Positions 47,069 to 55,499 of a DNA stretch of 64,000 nucleotides are shown piece by piece. The stretch comes from CAZOVB01 sp964583095 (lineage in GTDB: Bacteria > Planctomycetota > Phycisphaerae > SM23-33), in assembly GCA_964583095.1 (NCBI GenBank), contig CAZOVB010000004.1, positions 1-64,000 of the forward strand, read 5' to 3'. The notes beneath the pieces were generated by a model, which saw only the letters and a list, made by a program, of their open reading frames with translations, was not told the origin of the DNA and searched no databases. The first letter of the stretch is position 1, and the number at the start of each line of letters is the position of its first letter. The translations under genes were made by a program, and so were the position numbers.

Positions 47069-48282
47069 TGGCGGTATACGTCTACACAGCCTGGCCGAGG
47101 GACAAGGAACCCCGGGGGGCCCTGCGCGGCACGATCACGGCCGACTCGCCCCGCCAGGCGCGCGACAAACTCCGGGCCCAGGGTCTGCGGATCCGCGACG
47201 TGGCCGAAAAATCCGTCAAGCAGCAGAGAAACTGGGCCCAGCGATTTCTGACCGGAAGGCAGAGCGTCCACGTGACCGGGCTGCTCCAGGAGATGGCCAC
47301 GCTGCTGGGGGCGGGCATCCCCTTGCTCGAAGCCCTGGACACCATCACGCGCCAGCACAGCGGCAGGTTCAAACAGTGCATCCTGCTCTTGCGGGACCAC
47401 ATTGCAGCCGGCGGTTCGCTGGCCGATGCGATGTCTCTCCAGTCGACCCTCTTTGACGAACTGGCGATCAACATTGTGGAAGTCGGAGAAAACGCCGGAA
47501 CGCTGGATGTCGCCCTGGAGCACCTGGTGGTGTATCGTCGGAAGTCGGCGGGTCTGAAGAATCGCGTGGCCTCGGCCCTGATGTACCCGAGCATTGTCCT
47601 GGCGGCCGGGGTGGGCGTGAGTCTCTTCCTGATGACCTACGTCGTGCCCAACTTGCTGGGTGTGCTGGTCGACAGCGGCAAGAGTCTGCCGCTGGCGACC
47701 GTGGTGATCAAGGCGATCAGCGACTTCCTGCTGGGCTGGTGGTGGGCGCTGCTGGGCGGCGCTGTCGCCGCGGCGGCCTCGCTGGGTGCCCTGCTGCGGA
47801 CGGACAAGGGGGCGATGGGCTGGCACCGGATGCAACTGAAGATCCCGCTGATCGGGGAGTTGATCCGCAAGCAGACCATCGCGAGGATGTCGATGGTCAT
47901 GGCCGCCCTGCTCAAGAGCGATCTGCCCTTTGTACGCGCGGTGCGCATCGCACAGCGGACAGTGGGCAACCGCGTGCTGCGAAACGCCCTGGTTGCCTGC
48001 GAAGAGGCCGTGGTGGCCGGGCGGGATATTTCCATCGCGCTGGAAGAGACCGGGGCGTTCGATCCGCTGGTGATTCAAGTATTCGCCGTCGGCCAGGCCT
48101 CGGGCCGCCTGGAGACGATGCTGGAAGATTTGGCCCGGGATTACGATACCCAGGTGGAAATTGCGTCAGGCCGACTGACGACCCTGCTGGAACCGTTGAT
48201 GATGATCGTTCTGGCGATCCTGGTCGGCTTCATCGCCTTTGCTACGATTCTGCCTATTCTGGAGGCTGGAGATGTTCTGTAA
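47068..48282 (+). CDS. gspF: type II secretion inner-membrane platform protein GspF
   Basis: A 404-residue membrane protein with two repeats of the GspF domain: LLQEMATLLGAGIPLLEALD at about 70, and ARMSMVMAALLKSDLPFVRA at about 270. Three membrane spans are seen (SIVLAAGVGVSLFLMTYVVP, a Trp/Ala-rich one near 220 and a C-terminal MMIVLAILVGFIAFATILPI). The N-terminal AVYVYTAWPRDKEPRG is typical. It is the scaffold on which GspE works. The end overlaps gspG by 11 bases. Confidence 0.95.
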   Translation: MAVYVYTAWPRDKEPRGALRGTITADSPRQARDKLRAQGLRIRDVAEKSVKQQRNWAQRFLTGRQSVHVTGLLQEMATLLGAGIPLLEALDTITRQHSGRFKQCILLLRDHIAAGGSLADAMSLQSTLFDELAINIVEVGENAGTLDVALEHLVVYRRKSAGLKNRVASALMYPSIVLAAGVGVSLFLMTYVVPNLLGVLVDSGKSLPLATVVIKAISDFLLGWWWALLGGAVAAAASLGALLRTDKGAMGWHRMQLKIPLIGELIRKQTIARMSMVMAALLKSDLPFVRAVRIAQRTVGNRVLRNALVACEEAVVAGRDISIALEETGAFDPLVIQVFAVGQASGRLETMLEDLARDYDTQVEIASGRLTTLLEPLMMIVLAILVGFIAFATILPILEAGDVL

Positions 48283-48700
48283 CACGCAAAACGCCTCGCC
48301 GATGCGCGGGGCCCGAATCCGTCGAAGCCGCCGCGGCTTTACGTTTATCGAAGTCATGGTGGTGGTTGTCATCATCGGCATGCTGGCCGGGGCGGTAACG
48401 CTCAAGGTCCGCAGCTACATGGACAAGTCCAAGATCAACCGTGCCAAGTCGGACATCGCGCTGATCGTCAAGGCGATCGACGCCGAAGCCCTCGATGGGC
48501 AATACCCCAGCAACAGCGAGGGGCTTTCCAACGTGCAGGTCAAGAGCAAGACCGACCCCTGGGGCAACCCCTACCAATACAACAGTCCGGGCAAGGGGGA
48601 GGAGCCCTTCGAGGTCTACAGCTTCGGGGCCGACGGGCGACCCGGAGGCGAAGACGCCGACGCCGATATCTACTCCTGGCAGATCCAGGAAGAGCAGTAG
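48272..48700 (+). CDS. gspG: major pseudopilin GspG
   Basis: A 142-residue pseudopilin. The prepilin leader ends RSRRG with cleavage before FTFIEVMVVVVIIGMLAG; Glu5 of the mature protein is present. The mature part shows PSNSEGLSNVQVKSKTDPWG and DPWGNPYQYNSPGK, hallmarks of GspG, and the calcium-site loop GADGRPGGEDADADI. I start at ATG 48272 with GGAGG 7 bases upstream; ATG 48302 is closer to the usual leader length. The prepilin peptidase GspO is not in the window. Confidence 0.96.
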   Translation: MFCNTQNASPMRGARIRRSRRGFTFIEVMVVVVIIGMLAGAVTLKVRSYMDKSKINRAKSDIALIVKAIDAEALDGQYPSNSEGLSNVQVKSKTDPWGNPYQYNSPGKGEEPFEVYSFGADGRPGGEDADADIYSWQIQEEQ

Positions 48701-48703
48701 CCG

Positions 48704-49258
48704 ATGCGACGCGGCGGATTCACGCTGGTGGAGGTTATCGCCGTGGTGGTCCTGCTGGGCGTCCTGGCAGGCTCGGCCGTGTGGCTGATGACCGAGCAGG
48801 TCCAGCGCGGCTCCCGCGCGGGAGCGACAGGGCAGATGTCCTATGCCGACCGCATGGCGCGGCTGGCATCGAGCCGTCTGGGCCGTCACTGCATTCTCCG
48901 CTTCGACCTGGACAGCCAGCAGATTGTTCGCTACGACGGCCCGGAAGCCCGCCGGAAGATCAACGTCGGCCTGGGTGTGACCATGCCGGTGCGGTTCCGG
49001 ATCGACCGAATCGTCCGCGTGGCCGAGACTGCCTCCAGCCCGGGGACAGGACTGGACGTGCGCGAAAACGGGGTGGTGGATATCGAGTTCGGGCCCTCGG
49101 GACGCAGCCAGAGCTACGCGCTGCGACTGAAGACGGGGGAGGAATCCTTCTGGATCGTTTTCTCGGGCCTGACAGGACAACTGACATCATTGGATGATGA
49201 AAAAAAAATCGACAATCTCTTCGCGCTGCTTGCGACGGGCCGGCCTGACGCTTATTGA
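48704..49258 (+). CDS. gspH: minor pseudopilin, GspH-like
   Basis: A 184-residue pseudopilin with a very short leader MRRGG before FTLVEVIAVVVLLGVLAGSA. The rest is beta-rich and fits the GspH position after gspG. The last 22 codons overlap the next gene in another frame across a run of nine A (49200-49208), so the exact C-terminus depends on that run being read correctly. Subfamily assignment (H) is by gene order. Confidence 0.85.
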   Translation: MRRGGFTLVEVIAVVVLLGVLAGSAVWLMTEQVQRGSRAGATGQMSYADRMARLASSRLGRHCILRFDLDSQQIVRYDGPEARRKINVGLGVTMPVRFRIDRIVRVAETASSPGTGLDVRENGVVDIEFGPSGRSQSYALRLKTGEESFWIVFSGLTGQLTSLDDEKKIDNLFALLATGRPDAY

Positions 49259-49664
49259 GGTCGTTGCCGCCCTGGTGATTCTCGGGACCATCCTGGTGGG
49301 CATTGTGCTCTCCAGGTCCCGGCATTTGCGGCAGATCGCCCTGACCGAGCGGAAGATGCAGGCCGTGCGCGCAGCCGACGGGCTCCTGACCGGTTGGTGG
49401 AGCAGCCCGGAGGGCATTCCATTGGAGGCCTCGGGAGATGTGGACTCCGATCCGTCGCTTCGCTGGCGCACGGAGGTCCGGGACCGGCCCGGGCTGGAAG
49501 AGCTCAACGTCCGCGTGGTTCGCCTGGAGATTCTTGAGAATCGTTCGACGGGCCGAGTCAAGCCGGGCCAGGTCCTTACCAGCGTGGAGTTGCTCCTGGC
49601 CAGTGAGCCCCAAGAAGAGGACGCCCCGGCCGATTCCTCGCGCCGGGATGGGGAGCCGTCATGA
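49194..49664 (+). CDS. gspI: minor pseudopilin, GspI-like
   Basis: A 156-residue pseudopilin: leader MMKKKSTISSRCLRRAG, then LTLIEVVAALVILGTILVGI with mature Glu5. A beta-rich domain follows. It overlaps gspH by 65 bases and gspJ by 4 (ATGA). Assigned I by order and by the L-T-L-I-E-V-V-A-A-L pattern that is common in GspI. Confidence 0.85.
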   Translation: MMKKKSTISSRCLRRAGLTLIEVVAALVILGTILVGIVLSRSRHLRQIALTERKMQAVRAADGLLTGWWSSPEGIPLEASGDVDSDPSLRWRTEVRDRPGLEELNVRVVRLEILENRSTGRVKPGQVLTSVELLLASEPQEEDAPADSSRRDGEPS

Positions 49665-50659
49665 ACGCTCGACGCGGATTTACGCTGCTGGAACTCGTGC
49701 TGGCCTCCGCACTTTCGGTGGTGCTGATGATGGGCATCCTGGCCGTGCTGACCGACATGAGCAGTGACCCGGAGACGCTGATCAAGCCCACGCGAGCGGA
49801 TGCTCCGGCGACGGGGCGGACCTTTGAAGCCTGGGCCAAGCTGCTCCGCGACGACATGAGCCATACCCATCGAATCGAATCGTCGGGGCCCAACAGGATC
49901 GTACTGCGCGGTTCGGGAGCCCTGGACGCCCGAGGCCGATCCAGAACGCATCGCCCGGTTGAGCTGGTCTATGAGCTGCGAAAAATCGATGGGCGGACCT
50001 GGCTGGTCCGGAGGCAGCGCGCCCTGGATGTACTGAGCAACCGGAACGTCCAGCGGGACCTGGTCTGCACCGGCATCGAGAAGTTCGAGCTCTCGGCCGA
50101 AGGCTCCATGCTAATCCAAGGCGCTGTCCAGGCCTCTGGGGAATCTGCACCACCAGGGGCGGAGCAAAACCCCGACCGATCCGCTCGCGGTTCCCGGGAG
50201 CAAGGGCCCCGGGAAGCACCTCTGCCCAGCCCCGCTGGTGCCGGAACTGCTTCACCCGGTCAGGGTCCTGATCAGCCGAGCCCGCCGGAGGGGGAATTGA
50301 GAACCCTCCACGACCCGAGCAGCGACGAAGTCTGCATCATGATCAACGGGCTCTGGTATTACCCGCGCTACGCTCCCCGCTGGGCCCAGGAGCAGTATCG
50401 CAGGCAGAGCGGGCAGGGAGATTCGGCTGATACGCCCGATGCCGGCGGTTCGGGCCTGGCACCGGCCCCCAATGGCGGCGGGGGCGGGTCGGAAGGCTCA
50501 GGCCAGGCAGAGCCCGGGGCCTTTGCGGGTAGGTCGGGCCAGGCCGGTGAGCCCCCCGCAGCCCTTAGCATCACGTGGCGACTTCGCATCTGGACCAATG
50601 AACAGGCCGAACCGGCCTACGACCGGGTAGTGGCCGTTCAACTGGGAGGTGCCCGATGA
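49661..50659 (+). CDS. gspJ: minor pseudopilin, GspJ-like, with disordered inserts
   Basis: A 332-residue pseudopilin, longer than the usual 200 or so. Leader MNARRG, then FTLLELVLASALSVVLMMGI. Two Pro/Gly/Ser-rich low-complexity inserts at about residues 155-205 and 250-300 (for example GPREAPLPSPAGAGTASPGQ and APNGGGGGSEGSGQAEPG) interrupt the beta domain, whose end (LSITWRLRIWTNEQAEPAY) is typical. It overlaps gspI and gspK by 4 bases each. Assigned J by order. Confidence 0.85.
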   Translation: MNARRGFTLLELVLASALSVVLMMGILAVLTDMSSDPETLIKPTRADAPATGRTFEAWAKLLRDDMSHTHRIESSGPNRIVLRGSGALDARGRSRTHRPVELVYELRKIDGRTWLVRRQRALDVLSNRNVQRDLVCTGIEKFELSAEGSMLIQGAVQASGESAPPGAEQNPDRSARGSREQGPREAPLPSPAGAGTASPGQGPDQPSPPEGELRTLHDPSSDEVCIMINGLWYYPRYAPRWAQEQYRRQSGQGDSADTPDAGGSGLAPAPNGGGGGSEGSGQAEPGAFAGRSGQAGEPPAALSITWRLRIWTNEQAEPAYDRVVAVQLGGAR

Positions 50660-51549
50660 GGACGTCCCGATCCCGGCGAGGCTATGCGCTGTTGATGACC
50701 CTGGTTCTTGTGTTGCTTGCGACGGTGGCGATGGTGGGCTTGGCCCAGCGGAGTCTGCTGGGGGCCCTGGAGACCCGCGATGCCCAGAAGGAACTGCAAA
50801 GGCGCTGGGCGACGACCTCCGTGCGGGCGGCGCTGCTGGGGAGGCTGGAAGATCTCATGGACGCAGCCGAGCGAGGCAGAGACCAAAACGGCAGGATCTC
50901 CAAAGAGTACCGCAATCGGCCGATCCGGCAGAAGGAGCTTTCGTTCACGCTGGCCGGCATCGACTACCAGGTTGTCATTACCGACGAGCAGGCCAGGCTG
51001 AATGTCAATCGGCTGCTGGAGGAGCATTCAGTCCATGAGGCCCAACGGCGCATCGGGCGCCTGGTCGGGTCCGGGCGGGATCGCCGGGTCAAGTTGCGTC
51101 CCCAAAAGCTCGATACGCAAAGGACGGGGGTCTCCGCCTACGGGCAGGTCTTCGACGATGCTGCGGCGGATCGGTTTCTGGGCCAAGACGGAAAGGCCGG
51201 GCTTGCTGAGAAGATCACCTGCTGGGGCGGCGGGCGCATCAACGTTCGACGAGCCTCGGAGGAAGTCCTGCGAGAGGCCTGCCGCGAGACGCTGGAGCCC
51301 CCGGCCGTCCGGGCTCTGCTGGCCGCCCGGGAAGAGAACCCCTACCGCTCGCTGGATTCGCTGCTGGCCGCTGCAGCGGCCGAGATGAACCAGAAGCAAC
51401 AGGACCAGGCCCGGGACCTGCTGACCGATGCGTCTACCTGCCACGGGCTCTGGATCATCGCCCGCGATTCGCGACGTTCGTGGTATACTCTTGCCGTAAG
51501 CGTTTCGGCCCGGGGACGGGTAGTCCAGTGGTACGAATTCGCCTGGTGA
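50656..51549 (+). CDS. gspK: minor pseudopilin, GspK-like
   Basis: A 297-residue protein with leader MRTSRSRRG, then YALLMTLVLVLLATVAMVGLA; mature position 5 is not Glu, as in GspK, the tip pseudopilin. The helical insert is seen in VITDEQARLNVNRLLEE and in LEPPAVRALLAAREENPYRS, the helix-hairpin-helix (SAM-like) region of GspK. It ends 4 bases before the GspC-like gene. Confidence 0.88.
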   Translation: MRTSRSRRGYALLMTLVLVLLATVAMVGLAQRSLLGALETRDAQKELQRRWATTSVRAALLGRLEDLMDAAERGRDQNGRISKEYRNRPIRQKELSFTLAGIDYQVVITDEQARLNVNRLLEEHSVHEAQRRIGRLVGSGRDRRVKLRPQKLDTQRTGVSAYGQVFDDAAADRFLGQDGKAGLAEKITCWGGGRINVRRASEEVLREACRETLEPPAVRALLAAREENPYRSLDSLLAAAAAEMNQKQQDQARDLLTDASTCHGLWIIARDSRRSWYTLAVSVSARGRVVQWYEFAW

Positions 51550-51553
51550 CAAC

Positions 51554-52078
51554 ATGAACTATCGCAGGAAAATCCGTTTGCTTTCGTTGGGAGCCTTGGG
51601 CCTGGCCCTGGCGACAGGGGCGGTTCTGGTCGGAGGCTTCCTGCTGCCCGTGGAGGTCCAGGCGGAAAGCGTCCAGGGGCCCGATAAGAATTCCGGGTCG
51701 GAGACATCTTCACAGGGCCCGAGGTCCCGGCCGGACCCGATGGCGGAGGTGTATCAGCAGCTTCAGCAACTTGCATCCAGGCCTCTGCGCCAGGAATTGG
51801 AGGAGCCGAAAGAGCCGACACCGGCCCAACAGAGGGGTCGTCCCAGGCCGACCCTTTCGATCTCGCTGGTGGGGACGGCTCTTGAGCCGGACAACTCGAT
51901 GGCTGTCTTCGGCAAGCGTGACGGCAGTATCCAGTGGGTCAGGCTGGGAGAGACGATCGAGACGGCTTCTGGCAACGTGACGCTCGACCGGGTGACCCCC
52001 ACGGGTGTGACCGTGCGCTTCGGCGGCCAGGCCGTCGAACTGGAGCTTCCCCAGGCCCCTCAGACGGGAGGCCTGTGA
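51554..52078 (+). CDS. gspC: GspC-like inner-membrane protein
   Basis: A 174-residue protein with one N-terminal helix (LLSLGALGLALATGAVLVGG), a flexible linker, and an HR-like beta domain at about 100-170 (LSISLVGTALEPDNSMAVFG, then GSIQWVRLGETI and VRFGGQAVELELP). This is the layout of GspC without the C-terminal PDZ or coiled coil. GspC links the secretin to the inner-membrane platform. The next gene starts within its stop (TGATG). The call rests on order and topology. Confidence 0.72.
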   Translation: MNYRRKIRLLSLGALGLALATGAVLVGGFLLPVEVQAESVQGPDKNSGSETSSQGPRSRPDPMAEVYQQLQQLASRPLRQELEEPKEPTPAQQRGRPRPTLSISLVGTALEPDNSMAVFGKRDGSIQWVRLGETIETASGNVTLDRVTPTGVTVRFGGQAVELELPQAPQTGGL

Positions 52079-53439
52079 TGTCCGGGCCCTGGATGATTCT
52101 CGTCGGAGAGGACCGTTGGCGCTTGGAGGACCTCTCTTCGGTCCCGGGCGAGGGACATGAGCTGGTCCGGCAGGACCGGGACACCCCCGCCGAGCATGCT
52201 CAGCAGGTCCGCCAGGCTGTTGATGAGCTGGGCAGTGAGGACAACCGCGTCCTGCTGGCCTTGCCTTCTTCCTGGTGCCTGGCTGCGAAGATCGATACCG
52301 ATGGTCTCGAACGAACGCAGCGACATCGGGCGATGGCTTTTCGGCTCGAAGAACATCTACCGATCTCGGCAGAGGAGTGTGTCGCGGATTTCCTGGAGTA
52401 TTCCCGAGCCGAAGCCCTGGGCATCTGCTGCAGGCTCGAGCCGACGGCAAGGCTGATCGAGGCCTTGGAGGCAGAGGGTCTGGAAGTGGTCCGCATGGTT
52501 CCCGAGGCGCTGCTTGGGGCCCAGGCAGCTGCCGCCCAGGCCGGCAAGGCAGGAGCGGTAGCGATGGATTCCCAGGCCGCCCGGAGCGGGCTGGAATGGG
52601 TGGAACTGACCCAGGCCAGGCCAAGCTGCTGGCGATGGCTTGCCGACGATCGCGATAGCTGGATCGGACAGATCGATCACTGGGCCGGCCGGGAAGGCAC
52701 CTGCCCAGGGCGCCTGGTGTTCGTTGGAGTCGATGAGCCGCCGAAACTGCCCGAGGCGGCGGAACCGATCAGGGTGGAGGAATCAGTCCGGAAGCTGGCG
52801 ATCGGCCAGGCGCGGAAGATCCTGGAAGGCTCCGAGGAGCCTTGGGTGGACTTGCGGCGCGGGCCCCTGGCGGCCGGGCGAGGCCGAGACGCCATTCGCC
52901 GGCCCCTGACAGCCCTGGTAGCGATTGCCGCAATGTTGTTGGCAAGCCTGACGCTGGTGTTTTACTGGCGCGGGCAGCAATACGACGAGCTTCGAAGCCG
53001 GCACTTGAGCCGCCGGCAGGAGATCTTCCGCGAGGCGCTGCCCGACCAGACGCCTCCCCTGGACGTTTCCGGTCGGATGGAATCGGAACTGCGAAGGCTT
53101 ACGGGACTGCGAGGATCCCAGAGCGAAGGGGAGGTGGCCTCGGCGGCCAATCAGACCTCCGCCATGGTTCATCTGCGAAATGTACTGGCCCAACTGCCCC
53201 GGGACATTCGTTTTCGCATTGAGAGGCTGGAGATCGGGGCCGAGGAAATCCGGGTCGAGGCCCAGGGGCGCAGTTTCGCCGAGGCGGACCAAGTCGCCCT
53301 TTCGCTGAAGGATTCGGGCCTGTATCGCGTGGAGATGCACGAGACCAACGCCCTGGGAGAGGGCAAGGTGGCCTTTTCCTTTTCGGCCCGGCCGGAGGAG
53401 GGCTTCACTGCGGCCCGGGGGGGAGAGCACTCGCCATGA
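52078..53439 (+). CDS. gspL: GspL/PilM-like platform protein
   Basis: A 453-residue protein. The N-terminal cytoplasmic part of about 270 residues has the actin-like fold features of GspL (MILVGEDRWRLEDLSSVPGE, VLLALPSSWCLAAKIDTDG and HRAMAFRLEEHLPISAEECV). One membrane helix (TALVAIAAMLLASLTLVFYW) is followed by a periplasmic coiled coil and a small ferredoxin-like domain (FRIERLEIGAEEIRVEAQGR). It recruits GspE. It overlaps its neighbours by 1 and 4 bases. Confidence 0.85.
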   Translation: MSGPWMILVGEDRWRLEDLSSVPGEGHELVRQDRDTPAEHAQQVRQAVDELGSEDNRVLLALPSSWCLAAKIDTDGLERTQRHRAMAFRLEEHLPISAEECVADFLEYSRAEALGICCRLEPTARLIEALEAEGLEVVRMVPEALLGAQAAAAQAGKAGAVAMDSQAARSGLEWVELTQARPSCWRWLADDRDSWIGQIDHWAGREGTCPGRLVFVGVDEPPKLPEAAEPIRVEESVRKLAIGQARKILEGSEEPWVDLRRGPLAAGRGRDAIRRPLTALVAIAAMLLASLTLVFYWRGQQYDELRSRHLSRRQEIFREALPDQTPPLDVSGRMESELRRLTGLRGSQSEGEVASAANQTSAMVHLRNVLAQLPRDIRFRIERLEIGAEEIRVEAQGRSFAEADQVALSLKDSGLYRVEMHETNALGEGKVAFSFSARPEEGFTAARGGEHSP

Positions 53440-53966
53440 ATCAGCGTAAGAGACAATCTATTCTGGTAATCGTGATGCTTTCGATGCTGTCGCTGGCGGC
53501 GGCCTGGTCGCTGGGGGACCTGTTGGAGCAGCGGGACCTGGCCCGGCGTTCCGCGGAGGAACTCCAGGCCTGCCGGGAGATGAGCGAGAAGATCCGGGAG
53601 CTTCACAAGGGACCGGCCATCGCGGCCGATCGCGAAATGCAGGGCCAGGAGCTTGGCGCGAGGATCGACTCGGCCGCTTCGCAGGCGTCCCTTCCCGGCG
53701 GAGCGCTGGTCAGTCGGGACGGACTCTCTGCCCGTCCTGTTGGGGACCTTCCGTACCTTACGAAGCCCACGCAGTTGCGGCTTCGGGGCGTGACACTGGG
53801 GCAGTTGACGCGATTCCTGTCCCATTTGACAGGCCGGTCGGGGCTTCGGGTCCAGGACCTGACACTGACGCATTCCCCCCGGCCGGGGCCGAAGGAAACC
53901 TGGGACGCAACGACCACGGTGACCTACCTGATCTACTCCCCACGTGCATCGCGAGGAAGACAATGA
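53436..53966 (+). CDS. gspM: GspM-like platform protein
   Basis: A 176-residue protein with one N-terminal helix (SILVIVMLSMLSLAAAWSLG), a coiled coil, and a C-terminal ferredoxin-like half (LRLRGVTLGQLTRFLSHLTG and LRVQDLTLTHSPRPGPKETW). GspM pairs with GspL in the inner membrane. It is assigned by topology and place after gspL. ATGA overlap links it to gspL, and its end overlaps the next gene by 4 bases. Confidence 0.8.
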   Translation: MNQRKRQSILVIVMLSMLSLAAAWSLGDLLEQRDLARRSAEELQACREMSEKIRELHKGPAIAADREMQGQELGARIDSAASQASLPGGALVSRDGLSARPVGDLPYLTKPTQLRLRGVTLGQLTRFLSHLTGRSGLRVQDLTLTHSPRPGPKETWDATTTVTYLIYSPRASRGRQ

Positions 53967-54577
53967 TTCATCCAAAGTCCATCGCGGGATCGGCCCTGGT
54001 CTGGCTGGCATGTTTGTGCATGTCGCTGCCGGCGGGTTGCAGCGAACAGAATTCAGCAAGGCCCGAGTACCGGACGATTCTGGCCAATCCGCTGGCGGAC
54101 ACGGCCGAGGCGCGCAGCCTCAATCGACGGGGCCTGGAACTGCTGGGCCAGGGAGACCTCGACGCCGCCCAGCGGGCATTTGAAAAGGCCCTGGCGGCAG
54201 ATCGCCAATTCGGTCCGGCCCACAACAATCTTGGCAAGGTCTTCCATAAGAAGGGGCAGTTCGTCAAGGCGGCCTACGAGTACGATCTGGCCATAGAATC
54301 CATGCCCGAGCACGCCGGACCTTACAACAACCTGGGGCTCCTGGAGGAGGCCGGCTCGAAACTGGATCGAGCGATCGAGCTGTACCGCAAGGCCGTCGGG
54401 CTCGACCCGGCCGGTATTCAGTACAAGGGCAATCTCGCCCGGGCCCTGAGCAAGCGCGGGGCTCGCAGCGACGAGCACCGGGAGCTGCTGGAGGAGATTG
54501 CCCGGGAGGACATTCGGCGGGAGTGGATGCTCTGGGCCAGGCGGGAACTGGATGAGAAATATCCCAGGGGCGAGTAA
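53963..54577 (+). CDS. TPR lipoprotein at the end of the secretion operon
   Basis: A 204-residue protein with a lipoprotein signal ending LPAGC (Cys about 28) and three TPR units (LNRRGLELLGQGDLDAAQRA, AHNNLGKVFHKKGQFVKAAY and PYNNLGLLEEAGSKLDRAIE). Small outer-membrane TPR lipoproteins act as pilotins for secretins, so this could help place GspD; that is an inference from position. It overlaps gspM by 4 bases. Confidence 0.85.
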   Translation: MIHPKSIAGSALVWLACLCMSLPAGCSEQNSARPEYRTILANPLADTAEARSLNRRGLELLGQGDLDAAQRAFEKALAADRQFGPAHNNLGKVFHKKGQFVKAAYEYDLAIESMPEHAGPYNNLGLLEEAGSKLDRAIELYRKAVGLDPAGIQYKGNLARALSKRGARSDEHRELLEEIAREDIRREWMLWARRELDEKYPRGE

Positions 54578-54593
54578 CTCTGGTTTTCGGGGG

Positions 54594-54636
54594 AAAAAGG
54601 ACGCGGGACAGCGGCAACTGTTTCCGCTGCCCCGCG
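54594..54636 (-). terminator. rho-independent terminator of rnpB
   Basis: On the minus strand CGCGGGGCAGCGG pairs with CCGCTGTCCCGCG (13 bp, one G-U pair), followed after three bases by TTTTT. It lies just downstream of the RNase P RNA 3' end. Confidence 0.9.
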
Positions 54637-54645
54637 ATACTGCCC

Positions 54646-55055
<410 letters not shown>

Positions 55056-55060
55056 TAGCG

Positions 55061-55066
55061 ATTATA
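55061..55066 (-). promoter_or_regulatory. -10 box of rnpB
   Basis: A perfect TATAAT on the minus strand, 5 bases before the first paired base of RNase P RNA. The -35 region about 17 bases further up is T-rich and not a clear TTGACA. Confidence 0.7.
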
Positions 55067-55109
55067 CCCGCCGGCGGCGAAAAAGGTTTCAGATTCTCCC
55101 CCGGTGGAG

Positions 55110-55367
55110 CTACTGCGGATGCTCGCGGAGATATCGGGCGTGGAGGGCGGCGCATGTACACGGGTCGCAGCCCGCGCTGCGGTGCATCTTTTCCCGGGGG
55201 ACCTTGAGCGGTTCGATCAACTCCCGGGCGCCGGGATGGGCGTCCATCTCCAACTGGACCAGGAACCCCTGGAGGATATCGCAGCTCCAGCAGGGGTTGT
55301 GCCGGATCGCATCGCGAAGCTGCTCGATCCAGTCTGAAACTTCCTGTAAGGACAGTAAGCGTTCCAA
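55110..55367 (-). CDS. small Cys-rich protein of unknown function
   Basis: An 85-residue protein upstream of rnpB. Cysteines cluster as NPCWSCDILQG and CDPCTCAALHARYLRE, spaced about 37 residues apart, which could form a zinc or Fe-S site. No ATG is in the frame: TTG 55367 (GAGGG 4 bases upstream) or a CTG about 13 codons earlier would be the start, and a stop lies soon upstream. I believe it is real because of the regular Cys pattern and helical N-terminal half, but I do not recognise the family. Confidence 0.5.
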   Translation of the reverse strand: MERLLSLQEVSDWIEQLRDAIRHNPCWSCDILQGFLVQLEMDAHPGARELIEPLKVPREKMHRSAGCDPCTCAALHARYLREHPQ

Positions 55368-55499
55368 GCGACCCTCGATTCGGAGATAGAATTCCAGTGA
55401 CGTTGACTTGTATCCGCCGGCTGGTCACAATGTACCTGACAATCCCGTAGTCCGGCAAGGCCGGAGCGGATGCCTGAGGACTTCAACAGGGAATCTCCC

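Noticed and set aside
55368..55499. M-box magnesium riboswitch before mgtE
   Set aside because: The space is too short and shows none of the conserved M-box segments.
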